A DNA stretch of 64,000 nt from Blastobasis lacticolella (Eukaryota; Arthropoda; Insecta; Lepidoptera; Blastobasidae), in NCBI GenBank assembly GCA_905147135.1, contig LR990054.1, positions 13,739,001 through 13,803,000 on the forward strand, given 5' to 3'. The notes under the pieces are model-generated. The model saw nothing but the letters and a program-made list of their open reading frames with translations. It made no database searches and was not told the origin of the DNA. The position numbers and the translations under genes were made by a program. Of the stretch, positions 22,838-34,065 are shown in pieces. Position 1 is the stretch's first letter. Each line of letters starts with the position of its first letter.

Positions 22838-23186
22838 TTGCGTCGGTGGCCGAGCGGTTAGAGTATACGACTCGTAAGCCAGAGGTCCCGGGTTGCAATC
22901 CCGCTCCGGCCATGTACCGATGACTGTTTTCTGAGTTATATACATTAGTTGAATACTAACCGATGCTCCTACGGTGAGGGAAAACATCGTGATGAAACCT
23001 GCACATTCAGGCGACTGGATGTGTAACCATGATCCAATCTGGTCAGGTTCCCCTGGTAGCAGGGCCATGGAGGTCAGATGGCAGTCGCTCCATTGTAATT
23101 ACCTGACCTGCCAAATCCTGGATCATGGTCAAGGCGGACCCCGGGCCCTTGTGCGCGAGAGCACAACCGGGACATTAACGCCATGA
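22838..23186 (+). mobile_element. SINE-B reference copy, full length
   Basis: The most complete member: tRNA-like head with A box TGGCCGAGCGGTTAG and B box GGGTTGCAATCCCG, an anticodon-arm-like ACTCGTAAGCC between them, then a body of about 270 bp (TAACCGATGCTCCTACGGTG, GGTCAGGTTCCCCTGG, GGAGGTCAGATGGCAG, GAGAGCACAACCGGGACAT) and an ATGATGATT/poly(T) end. Two short plus/minus frames here are not genes. It is transcribed by pol III if active, and is mobilised by a LINE. Confidence 0.9.
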
Positions 23187-24569
23187 TGATTATTTTTTTT
23201 AAATACTTCAGTAAAATAATTGCATGTATCGGATTAGGTGTTAAAATAATACATTTCATCATTAAGTCAATTGTAAAGGTTTGTCTCTTTGTTTTATTAG
23301 CTAACAATAGGTAACATCTGGTGGTTCGATCGGGTATACCAGGCCCAAGGCATTAGAAATTTATACAATTTTAAAGTGACATTTGAACACACATAGGGAT
23401 CGCGTCGCCAATTCTTGTTAATCAGTAGACGTTTCTTAATATATAAGTGAAATGAATTTTACTATCTTAAATATTACGATTATGATGATAACATAATACC
23501 TATTAGGTTACGTCTAAATCCACAAATGTTTAGGTAGATATTATTTAGAGGATATAAATAGTACCTATATACAATAAGCTTCTTGATGTCAGTTACAACT
23601 GCGAACGTCAAGAATCTCACTCCGAATCGTTAACCTCAATTACTGAAAATAATAAATTAACGAAACAATTCCGTTCGGACCACTCCTTCAAATTAATTTA
23701 TTGTAATTTCTATGAAAACAAATTCATTACAACGGAAACCAAGCGGATTGAACAGAATTAAATGTTTCAATTTGTATCGTCATAATAAAGTACTTGCTTA
23801 TTTATAAGTTTATTTTCATCGTGTAAGGCTGTAAGGTATTCCTTCGGATATCATTACGTTGGTGTAGTAATTTCAGATGTCTCAGTTGCAATAACATTAC
23901 AATTGCATCGCATGTCAAACGTGTGATTGTTATTCAAATGACAGATGTTGAGTTGCAACTTTCATGAGTTCGAACTTGTCCACAATTCGTTTTCTAGTAC
24001 TTTAGTTGCATTATGGTTTCATATGGCTGTTGGTACTCCAATAAATAAATAAATAAATTTAATTGCATCTTTCTTAGTTGTCAAACTGCCTTTAATTCTG
24101 TCAACGAAAACGTGTCAAAGGTCGAACAATTATTTAACTGCAATTTAACTGGGACTGACTCGATACCTCGACGTAGTTATAGTAACATCACAGTTACATT
24201 GCAACATAATAACAACTGCATTGCACACCAGAATCGGTACCCTGTGGGACTCCAACATAGTTTATGATAACATATCTACAGCTTAAATTGATCTATTTTT
24301 ATTTGCCTAGGATGATACACGGACAATTATATTCGCCGATAAATTATATACGTCTATATATTGGAAAGTGGTCAACATCTTCTAGGCCATGCGTGGTGGA
24401 ACACTACGTTGTATTTCAAAGACTTTGGGTGGGAAATCATATCCTATTTTCCACGTACCCGATACACGATACAACACGATACCCGATATAACCGACAGTT
24501 GCCGCTTACCAGCAAGTAGGCTATCTGCTTGTTTATCACTGATTAGCATAAAAAGTAGGTACATAGTCT
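23187..24569. other. No gene recognised
   Basis: Unique AT-rich sequence. An AATAAATAAATAAATT run at 24040-24057 could be a LINE tail, but no family body precedes it. Confidence 0.45.
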
Positions 24570-24668
24570 CGAATGGGCTTCGAACCTGAATCGATTATAC
24601 GGCGACCTAACTATTCAGGCACCGCGGCTTTGGAATCGGAAGACATTTACCACTCGGCCACTGGCTCA
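24570..24668 (-). mobile_element. Degraded tRNA-like SINE head
   Basis: On the minus strand AGTGGCCGAGTGGTAAATG resembles an A box and GGTTCGAAGCCC a B box. They lie about 75 bp apart, too far for a normal tRNA without an intron, and the acceptor ends do not pair. Most likely a third tRNA-derived SINE family or a decayed copy. Confidence 0.45.
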
Positions 24669-27599
24669 TTTTTTTTTACTTTGGTTTTAACAATCTAAAA
24701 CGAAGAATGCTGTAAAATTTAGATAAGGCCCTCAATATTTGCAGTATTTAGACAAGGATTTAAAATAGCACAGTTTTTTTTATTATAAACGTTTTTGACC
24801 CAATTTGTTGTACTGTTCTATTCAACCCTAACTCTAGCTTAATATAGCAAGACGCAGGGCCATGAAAACTGTAAGGCACCCGCTACACGCTCGTATGATT
24901 GATAGTACGCGTATACGTCAATATTTCTTATTTCATTGTTGGCCGGCAATTTTTCACCGAGGTTCGGCCGATTATGCCAGCCCCGGCTGTGATACGCCCT
25001 GACTGATACACCTAATAAATTCACGCTATTTTCCTTCGTTCGTATCTAATCTAGACACTGAATATTCTCGTTTACTGGCACCTAAATTGTAAGTACGTAC
25101 TTGGTTATTCCTCAAACATTTCCCGTGTAAAAAAAACTAAATCTACATCATTTTTCAACGGTTACCCAAGTTAAACTTACATCATAATTTTAACAGTAAA
25201 GTGAAAATTTAAACCTTATAAACATGTCCCTTGAACCTGTCGCAATGTACATAACAGATTTAAGCAAAAGAACATTTATTGTTAAATCTATCGGGACTCA
25301 TGCGCGCGCGGGATGTAATTACATTTATCGGATTCATTTGAACCTTCATTTACTCAATTATCAATCGCTTTGCCCGAGGCTATATACTTTATATAACCAT
25401 TTATGTAGAAATTTGGGTATTCATTTAAACCGAGTCATATATACATAATCTTAACACAAACACAAATAATAATTTATAACCACATCATCCACTGAACAAA
25501 ATACTAAGTCTAATGTTACCTCGTATACCTACCTACTGATACACACACATACCTACCCTATTAACGATATGCTATTTTCCCAGGTCTCACAGAAGAGTCA
25601 GAAAGTAAGCTACAGAATGCTAAATTGGCATGTAATGTAGTTTTACATATTAAGTCGAATCATATTTTCAGTATTGTCCTTAGAGAATGAAGACTATTTT
25701 ACTACGACACCAGATTGCGTTCAGTATCGTTTAGAAGAATGCCAACAAATAAAGAAAAACTTTTATAATTTTGCAAAAACAAGTTCACTTTCTCGCCGTA
25801 GGGTTAATTTATAAATTGTGTTATAAGTATAAATTGATATTTTAAACTCTTTCTGGTGTAATAGTCTTACATTGTATCACTCACTATACCAATGTAGATA
25901 ATTAGATAGATAATAAGTTCCTACTAATAGTTAGACACATCAAATCGAACAGTAGTAAAACTCGCTGCAATCACCGAGACATTTCTTATTTTTAGATCAT
26001 AGTTATACCTACACCTATATTTAGATATACATAACCCAATAGTAGATAGTTTAATAGTTCGTAGATTGTTTTTAACACCCTTTTAAATACCACATTCATT
26101 ATTATTTACACTCATCACATATCTACACATCTACATCCAATCTGCTACCCTAGACTAGCACTACAAAATTCCTTGTACTCTATGTAATCATAGTCGATTC
26201 TCGCATGAGTAGTACCACTATTTAAAAACCTCTCAGTACCCAGTACAGTCATTACATTACGAACACTGTATTTTTAGGAGAGTAAATTGAATTGCTAGAT
26301 TATTATTTATTTACATAGAATATGATAAGTAATATGAATTACTTCACCCCAAGGGATTTTATTGCAGGACATGGTGAGTACCTATTCTCTACAGTATTTA
26401 AACTAATGTGGAATACGCTTTATCTTCCATGTTTAGCCCTATTTCGGGTAATATGTAATATCGACAGGCGGTTTTATATATGGGTTGGCTGGAAATATTA
26501 ATCGGGTTACATAAGTTTTGCAACAAGAGTTGCATGCTCCGCAGTGACACATCAAAAGATCTCTCAGTCCATTGAAATTTCACAAAGGGCCAATTTTTGC
26601 GAGCTCTCAAAGAGCAGTTACTAGAAATGGCCCGAATTCTGTCTGCGTAGACAAATTAAACTTGGGCAAATTTTATTGAACGACATTGTGTCCTAATGGT
26701 GGACCGTTTCCTTTGTGCTGATGACACGATTTGACTGGGCTTTATAGCCCAAACTGACGGTCGAATTATATTTACTCGTATGAAGGTGGCCGTCTTTCCC
26801 GAAAAACCCGAAACGCTCATTGATTGCAATTCAATTTGTGAGGATCCGATTATTATCGTCGATTTGTTTTGTGAGCACTTTTTTAAGCTGTGCTGTAACG
26901 TACGTTCAAGAAATGAGTCAAACAAAGTATTTCTGTTTCTTTTCTTTTAAAATTTTGAATGTCAAGATAATTCATTCGTGCAAAGAATATGTTAACTGCA
27001 TTTATTTGTTAGTAATAAGTGTCGAGTCGAGTAAAAGTTTAAGTGGCACTTTTTAGTAAAATATTATGTCACTCAGTCCCACTTTACCCACTGGCTCTCT
27101 CTGTATACTTTGTTTAAATTCTTATATGACCAATAGAGTTTATGTAACGAGTAACGATGCAATGAGATTGCACACATTGCAAAAGCATTCTCGTGCTCTT
27201 AAGATATAAACTATAGAACTGCTGTACAGAGGCTAAGATTACTCGAACAAGCAAGCGCTTCTCAGAATGCCCTATAGAATAATGAAAAGACGCTCTTCTT
27301 CTGTTTACAACAAGCGTATATGGCAGAATGAGTATTCGCTTGGTCTAAATGGGCCGTTATGCTACAAGCATTCCCAAAATAATTTTTTTTATAAGTAGCC
27401 TTCAGGCACAGTCGCAGACAATGTGATCTATTCCTTAGCTTTCTTCGCCGTACGTATTATAAATGTTGAACCAAAGCGGTTTATGAAGACAGATGGAAGA
27501 TTCACGACATAAGGACGAAACGTCCGCCCGCGTCGCTTTTCCCGATGGCGAAAAGTAGATGTAAAAGCAGAATCACTACATAGTATAAAACAAAGTCGC
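24669..27599. other. No gene recognised
   Basis: Nearly 3 kb of unique AT-rich sequence. Frames at 26398-26925 minus lie in a GC-richer stretch (26380-26850), but have no recognised motif. Confidence 0.45.
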
Positions 27600-27769
27600 T
27601 TTCTCTGTCCCTATGTCCCTTTGTATGCTTAAATCTTTGAAACTACGCAACGGATTTTGATGCGGTTTTTTTTAATAGATAGAGTGATTCAAGAGGAAGG
27701 TTTATAAGCAAGAAAAATGGGTAGAGGGTGGGTAGGTGTACGTGAACGAAGTCGCGCCGGGTCCACTAG
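27600..27769 (+). mobile_element. Helitron 3' end with intact CTAG terminus
   Basis: Reads TTTGTATGCTTAAATCTTTG, ACGCAACGGATTTTGATGCGG, GAGTGATTCAAGAGGAAGG, GGTTTATAAGCAAG, a short GGGTAGAGGGTGGGTAGGTG, then the hairpin around GTGAACGAAGTCGCG, CCGGGTCCA and CTAG (27766-27769), followed by T. It shares this entire order with other copies on the opposite strand at 3.96, 32.5 and 54.5 kb. Confidence 0.8.
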
Positions 27770-30010
27770 TATTGTATAAATTGTAAGTTAGCCCTCGGAT
27801 AATCGCGCATTTATTGTAAAGTGGTTCGTCGCGTGGGGTCCCTGAGAACATTAAAGTTCAACAGCGTACAAAACACTTAATACTTTTCTTTTTTCAAATT
27901 TTTATTATGTAATGAAATAAAATAATAATTATAATTATTTTATTGCATAATCATATTCATAATTAAATTGAAATGATAATAATTAATTAGTAAATATTTC
28001 TCTTTTATAAAACTTAAAATTAGACTGTAGGACTAAAAATCTTCTCTTTGACATAAGATCAAAAGAAAAATTAAAAAATATTATAAATAAAATAAAAACC
28101 TATTTTAACTTCTTTTTTACAATTACAAAAATAATAGGTATTAATTTTCAACCGTGAGCTCCAAAATTTGTTTTTTTTTACTGTGGTTCACGCATGTGCA
28201 TGCGCACGAACTGAAGTTACCGGTGATCTGCGGTAACTATACTTTAACTTACGAGGGTTCCAAAAATTTCGTGACGCTGGGACAGTTAAATAAATAAAAA
28301 TATTGCAATTTTTAACACTAGGCTGGGCTATGCTATTAAAGACTCCACGCGACTACCCGAGGGTTATTAAATTCGAAACAATGTTATTCTAAAATAATAC
28401 ACGTAATTGTATTACAATGTACCGCATCCCACATAAAAAAGAGAAACACGATTCTGTAGTTAATTGCGAAGTTAAAAAGAGAAAGGCAGCAACATCGCTC
28501 GTCGCAAATAAAGGACTTTAAAAACGCGTACGTAGATATTTCTTTTCTGAGAATATTTCAACCGTCTCTGAACTTTGTTATTTGGGAAAATACGAAATTA
28601 TACTTTGTCGACAATTTTCTTTTGCGCTGTATAGAACAGGAATATTACCAGGGAGCCTTTATCTTCGTTCTGAATGTCCGGGCAGAGGCGTTGGCGGACA
28701 TTTTCATACCAACAGTTTATTAACCAAATTCCCTTTATTCGCAGTATCTAACAAAAGTGGAGGAATTCCTTGGGAACTTAATAAAATGTTACAGTTTCCA
28801 CAGTACTCCCTTCTGGACTAAGCCCCCGAGATGAAGTTCGCCCAAGAAGTTGTTTCGCTTAGACGTTTGGATGTAAGTAAATTGTCAACTTGTACGAACT
28901 GGGGAACGAACTAATTAGTACAACGTTTTCTAAATTATTCACGCTACAAATTGCTTACAATGTTGCGAGTTTTCGTTGTTTGTACAGCTTTGTGTTCGAT
29001 ATAAAAAGTGGAAGCTAAAAATTGTAATTCACAATTGTCCACTGTTTACTTTACATAAATTGTGTCTGAACTCCAAGCAAAGTCTCGAAATTGGAGGCAA
29101 ATTATTCACAAAGAACACTGAAGAAGTTATCAGCTTAAAAAATTAAAACTGTCGCGTATAACTGTGTTAAACAGTGAAAAGTTAAGCCCATAAATTTTAA
29201 TATTGCTGCCAGACTCAGTGGGTCGGGCAAAACTCTTTCCTTATAAGGCCGAGACAAAGCCCAGCGGTCTGAATAGTTTAAAAGAAAATTTTCTCTCCAT
29301 AATATCCTATCCTCTCTTAAAATACGGATGAATGCTTCTTATATGCTCATTCTGTTGGCTATGTAACGGCTGCATTTATAAATACGCGAGGCGTGAGTTT
29401 TATGTATGTATGTATGTATGTTCACATACGATTTCTTTCTTCACTAATCTCTGGAAATACCAATCGAATTCAATTATTATTTTATTGATAAATTCATCAA
29501 TTTATTGGCTATGAATTTTGTGAAAGTTTCGAAGGGAAGCTCATGTTGTGCTTGCTGCTTAAAATGTATTAAACGTTAGGTATATGTTTGTAATACCTAT
29601 ATATATACACTAAGAAGGCCGTCGGGATCGCTGACACCATCCAAAACAATATTAAAAATATTTATTTCATTGTTACGCATCGAGGTTTAATGTTACCATA
29701 TTCTCAGGCACGTGGCCAGCATGAGGCATATAAGCTTAATCGCCATACTTAAATGAAACTGCAGTTGTAAATATCTGCGAATAAATAAATGAATGATATT
29801 GCTTAGTAAGTTGTAAAAATATAAAAATACTGTTTATAAGAGTAAACGCTTCGATAAAAAATGCGCTAACTAGCGATAAAACTGTATCTAGGTACCTACG
29901 TGTGAATTGTAAATGTTATTATATATGACGTTTACCTCTTATAGTGGACAATAATAATTGCTTATAGGGACTCGGCTTTTAATGCCATATCAATAAATAA
30001 ATTTCATAAA
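27770..30010. other. No gene; very AT-rich block and a TATG microsatellite
   Basis: 27880-28140 is extremely AT-rich. A (TATG)5-type microsatellite lies at 29401-29421. A frame at 28582-28821 plus has no recognised domain. Confidence 0.45.
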
Positions 30011-30070
30011 GTAATGAATTTTAATATCTGTTACGGATCTGGGTGTTCTATGTATAATAAGTATGTATTT

Positions 30071-30083
30071 AAAATATATATAT

Positions 30084-30140
<57 letters not shown>
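30071..30140. repeat. (TA)n microsatellite
   Basis: About 70 bp of nearly pure TA, interrupted by one TCTTTA at 30083-30088. The same TCTTTATATATATA begins the Helitron at 30141, so the run may include a slipped duplicate of the Helitron's first bases. Confidence 0.85.
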
Positions 30141-30143
<3 letters not shown>

Positions 30144-30900
30144 TTATATATATAATTCTTCTGTGAGTGTGTATATCACTGAACTTCTCTCAAACGACTG
30201 GACCGATTTTGATGAAATTTTTTGTGTGTGTTCAAGGGGATCTGGGAATGGTTTAGATTCACACCTAAGGTGTAGGGTAGGTGTAGGGTAGGTGTAGGGT
30301 AGGTGTAGGGTAGGTGTAGGGTAGGTGTAGGGTAGGTGTAGGGTAGGTGTAGGGTAGGTGTAGGGTAGGTGTAGGGTAGGTGTAGGGTAAGTGTAAGGTA
30401 GGTGTAGGGTAGGTGTAGGGTAGGTGTAGGGTAAGTGTAAGGTAGGTGTAGGGTAGGTGTAGGGTAGATGTAGGGTAGGTGTAAGGTAGGTGTAGGGTAG
30501 GTGTAGGGTAGGTGTAGGGTAGGTGTAGGGTAGTTGTAGGGTAGGTGTAGGGTAGGTGTAAGGTAGGTGTAGGGTAGGTGTAGGGTAGGTGTAGGGTAGG
30601 TGTAGGGTAGGTGTAGGGTAGGTGTAGGGTAGGTGTAGGGTAGGTGTAGGGTAGGTGTAGGGTAGGTGTACGGTAGGTGTAGGGCAGGTGTAGGGTAAGT
30701 GTAAGGTAGGTGTAGGGTAGGTGTAGGGTAGGTGTAGGGTAGGTGTAGGGTAGATGTAGGGTAGGTGTAAGGTAGGTGTAGGGTAGGTGTAGGGTAGGTG
30801 TAGGGTAGGTGTAGGGTAGGTGTAGGGTAGGTGTACGGTAGGTGTAGGGCAGGTGTAGGGTTAGAACGCTACGCGAACGAAGTCGCGCCGGGTCCACTAG
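30141..30900 (+). mobile_element. Complete non-autonomous Helitron
   Basis: The 5' terminus is TC (TCTTTATATATATAATTCTT) after an A at 30140; an alternative start is TC at 30083. The 3' end is CTAG at 30897-30900 before a T, the A|T target preference of Helitrons. Just inside the 3' end CGCGA-ACGAAG-TCGCG makes a 5-bp-stem hairpin, about 10 bp from CTAG. The first 130 bp (CTGTGAGTGTGTATATCACT, CAAACGACTGGACCGATTTT) are followed by the minisatellite. There is no Rep/helicase gene, so movement would need a partner in trans. Confidence 0.85.
30269..30861. repeat. 11-bp minisatellite, about 54 units
   Basis: The unit is GGTGTAGGGTA. 593 bp gives about 54 units. Variants recur in blocks: the pair CGGTAGGTGTAGGGC appears with its C at 30671 and 30836, 165 bp (15 units) apart; the AGATG variant appears at 30468 and 30754, 286 bp (26 units) apart. 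The spacing points to expansion by multi-unit duplication. The minus strand is open through 210 codons only because the unit holds no stop in any phase. Confidence 0.95.
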
Positions 30901-31017
30901 TTATATATATATATAAGTAGTATATCAGTTAGCAAGCACCCATAGTACAAGCTTACTCTTAGTTTGGGGCTAGATGGCGCTGTGTGAATTTGTCCACGAT
31001 TATTTATTTATTTAAAT

Positions 31018-31849
31018 AAATAGTGGACAATCAAACATAATTTAATAAAACTTTATTAAGAATCGACTTCACATAATTTGATTTTTTTTGTAAAAGGCAT
31101 TTTTTATTACTTTGTTTTGTTTAAAATTTATGAAATGTACCTAATAACATATTAAATATTCTGCTCACTAAGATAATACCAAGTTACAAAAAAGTGGTTT
31201 GAAAGTAAGCAGCCATTATTCGCGTAAATCAGTAAAAATTTGCCAAAAGCGCAATTTAATTTAATTAAATAATTATTGCCTGTTTTGTTATTGTTAATGT
31301 CAATTAATAGTATAGTATTGGAAATGCCACTAATGAATTGGCGGAAGTTTTTTGAACGTTTATATAAAAGCACATAGTTTTTCTTTTATCAAATCTACCA
31401 CTTGGCTAGATAAAATAGATTTCAACTCCTTTTCTCAATGGGCAATCTGGCAACACATTTACTAAAATAACTTTTCGTCCCAGAGCCAATCTTAAATAGA
31501 CTGAGTAATTTCGCGTAGCTATCTAGTCTAACCGCAAATATCCTCCCGGTCTCCCAGTCTAACTTCAAATTTTTCTTTGAGAGCTGCGTAGGTTTTCATA
31601 TTATCTCGTCGTCTCGCAGTAAAGAGGTATAGTTAAAGTTTTAATGAGATACCAAGGTAGACCAGACAGCTTATTTAGACTGGAGGCAAAAAAGTCTTAT
31701 GCCTTGTACACATTATGGTATTACAGATATTATATGTAGTGGAACAAATAAACTATGTTTTTTATAATAATTTCTAAGTAGATATCTACCTTGATTACAA
31801 TTTTAACTTTTGAATTATTTTGTATTGTTTCCTGCAATTTACCGGCAGC
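31018..31849. other. No gene recognised
   Basis: AT-rich unique sequence. A 73-codon minus frame (31152-31373) is compositional. Confidence 0.5.
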
Positions 31850-31946
31850 CATAGGAGCCATAGGTACAAGGCCGCAGCGGGATTCAAACCCGGTAACTCT
31901 CGCTTACGAGTCGGATCCCTTAACCACTCGGCCACCGATGCCCCTG
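31850..31946 (-). mobile_element. SINE-B-type tRNA head with a different body
   Basis: On the minus strand GGCATCGGTGGCCGAGTGG carries the A box, and GGGTTTGAATCCCGCTGCGG the B box, with ACTCGTAAGCG between. That closely matches the head of the full SINE-B at 22838, but what follows (CCTTGTACCTATGGCTCC) is unrelated to SINE-B body. Either a sister SINE that shares the head or a head-only fragment. The sequence does not fold as a functional tRNA with a proper acceptor stem. Confidence 0.65.
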
Positions 31947-32473
31947 TAAAGACTATGGCAATACCCTCCATTATTGTGAAGGAAGCCAAGTCCAAAGCTG
32001 ATGATATGATGTGATATTCAAGAAACTCTAAGTAACCATGCCTCTATTCTACCTAACCAACACCCTGACACACGCGTTCCAACATTTTCTTATGACTTTC
32101 AAATCTTGAAATTTTTCATTTTGAGACGTCCTTTTTCCAGCATCCCATCTATTAGCATTCAGAAATGGAATCATTTATGATTAAAAGAGTTGAACTTCCC
32201 GGGTGGAGTTCGCACAATCGGGAGAGCGGCCCAACTTTGTGCATCCATCTTCAGCATGAACTTCCACTCGGCGTGATTGTTAACTAATGATCTCGAACCT
32301 TCCATTTTGCGAGTGAACTTCTTTATTGATGTCAATTTAAAATTGTTTAACGCTATATTTTGCACGTGACTTCGTCCGTGTAAAAGTCTCAGACCCTCAA
32401 TAGTTTTTTACGTGAAGGAGCAAAGAGCAACTCACCATCACTTACAATTTTTTCGCGTTTATAATATTGTACA
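31947..32473. other. No gene; balanced-composition pocket
   Basis: 32190-32320 is GC-richer than its flanks and includes GTGATTGTTAACTAATGATC. It could be conserved non-coding sequence. No coding evidence. Confidence 0.35.
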
Positions 32474-32650
32474 CTAGTGGACCCGGCGCGACTTCGTTCG
32501 TATTAATCTGCTTTACCTCTTGAATCACTCTATCTATCTTTGAAAAACACATTAATATCCGTTACTACTTTAAAAGATCTAAGCATGCATAGATACAAAT
32601 AGGGATAGACGAATGGAAGCGACAGACATGGAAGGTTCAGAAATGAGAAG
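32474..32650 (-). mobile_element. Helitron 3' remnant
   Basis: Minus-strand end CTAG at 32474-32477, with GGACCCGGCGCGACTTCGTT (plus-strand text) directly inside. Then come CTCTTGAATCACTCTATC, AACACATTAATATCCGTTAC and GATCTAAGCATGCATAGATA. The minisatellite portion is absent in this copy. Confidence 0.75.
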
Positions 32651-32792
32651 ACTTTTTATACAATTTACAACTTGTAATATAATTTATTTGGTAATTGATT
32701 TATTATACAATGGATGCGTGCCTTCCTAATGACAACGACCCATCCCCGCATCTCTGGTCTCGCGTAGCACTGGAATGACTACGACGCAAAGC

Positions 32793-32820
32793 TGACGTCA
32801 CAGTATAACTGATGACGTCA
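32793..32820. promoter_or_regulatory. Two perfect CRE palindromes 20 bp apart
   Basis: TGACGTCA occurs at 32793-32800 and 32813-32820, start-to-start 20 bp, about two helical turns. TGACGTCA is the binding site of CREB/ATF bZIP dimers. Two exact 8-mers so close are unlikely by chance in AT-rich DNA. No promoter or exon is visible nearby. Confidence 0.5.
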
Positions 32821-33968
32821 TAACGTAGTGCAACATAAGGCTATATCTCTATTTCATCTTATAGTATATAGAACGGTTGTAAAAGCCTATCGGCTACTTT
32901 CGGCTTCGTATTTACGCACACTTGTGCGACAGAGACGATAAAGCGGGTGAAAACCGCGGGGGAGCCCTTGTATGAAATAGGACGAAACTTTTTTAAGTCG
33001 ATTAGAAGGGGATTCGAGATTAGGTCGGTACTGCTTGGAATCTGACAACTTATTATACTTAAAATACCGACTGAACTGCGTCGCAAATCCTACGAAGAAA
33101 GACTACGCATTTCTACTACGCGTCCCTACTCTGCAAGAAGGACGGCTACGTGGTGACCGTACAAGATTCTATCACAACAAATACAATCTCCATCACGTTC
33201 ACGAACCACTATATATGAAGGTATACATAAAATATTTACAGTCATAATAAAAATATTTACCAATACGTATTCACGCAATGTTTGTCACAAAAAGGGCTGC
33301 AAGTCGCACAGAGGTCACAAAATGCAATTTTATCGCGCACCATCCAACGCCAATACAACACATCACTTCTCTAACAGAGTGGTATCAAACTGAAACAGGC
33401 AGGTTACCACAATATTAGGCTGCTACAACGACAGCCGTATAAGTGAATTCCTCCAACAACAAATTGGATGTTTGGTTAAAGTCAAACAAACTGTCTCGAC
33501 TTGAATTGAAATGATCCATGTAAAACCACTTTCGACACTGTGTCATATAGACTTATCAACAACAACGCTGCTAAATAAATAAAGGCATAGTTGTAATATA
33601 AAATATAAAGTTCATTGGCATTATTAAATATTAATGATTGTTATGTTGATTAAAGTTACAACAAATTACATTCCTATCTGTACCACGAATACGAATGAAA
33701 TTTCGATATTGCATTCCACAAAATCAGATCCAATATTCCAAATTCCAAATTCCATGCGAGCTTTCAAATATTCTCGCGAATTATTATTGCATTGTACATT
33801 ATTTCATACCTATATAGAATTTGGTATTCAAGAAATGTGATCCAAATATAATATTCATTTTACAAAGGTAATAAGTATTTCTAGTAATGGGCCTCATTCA
33901 TACTGAAGATGAGGCAGGAAACACTGCAGCACATTTTCTGGTCTAGTGGTTTGAGATCTCAGATAATA
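32821..33968. other. No gene recognised
   Basis: Unique sequence. Frames at 32859-33086 minus and 33035-33247 plus overlap as shadows and carry no motif. Confidence 0.45.
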
Positions 33969-34065
33969 TCTTATTTATTTATTTATTTAACAATTTATTG
34001 TACACGATAAAGAAATACAGATATATAACATAGATATAACTGACACAACAGGCACTATCTTGTGA
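33969..34065 (-). mobile_element. Possible LINE tail with TTTA repeats
   Basis: TTATTTATTTATTTATTTAA followed by CAATTTATTGTACACGATAA resembles the minus-oriented tails at 20806 and 38495, but lacks the AAGNCCGCCATTG block they share. Confidence 0.3.

Larger units (their letters stand above)
30011..31017 (+). mobile_element. SINE-A copy 4, split by a Helitron
   Basis: The left part (30011-30074) is family body: GTAATGAATTTTAATATCTG, TCTGGGTGTTC and TGTATAATAAGTATGTATTT. The right part (about 30901-31017) resumes ATATAAGTAGTATATCAGTT and runs to GCTAGATGGCGCTGTGTGAA and TTTATTTATTTA. Together they form one 5'-truncated SINE-A of roughly 190 bp; everything between was inserted later. Confidence 0.85.

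Noticed and set aside
22838..22915. Possible functional tRNA gene
   Set aside because: A and B boxes are present, but the acceptor stem does not pair and the sequence continues into SINE-B body shared with other copies.
30269..30861. Interstitial telomere array
   Set aside because: The insect telomere unit is TTAGG. The unit here is GGTGTAGGGTA, embedded in a Helitron.
30265..30897. 210-codon minus-strand open frame rich in T, L, H, P and Y
   Set aside because: It exists only because the 11-bp minisatellite unit contains no stop in any phase on that strand. There is no start context and no unique protein text.
31850..31946. Possible tRNA gene on the minus strand
   Set aside because: Same head as SINE-B, without a proper acceptor stem and longer than a tRNA.
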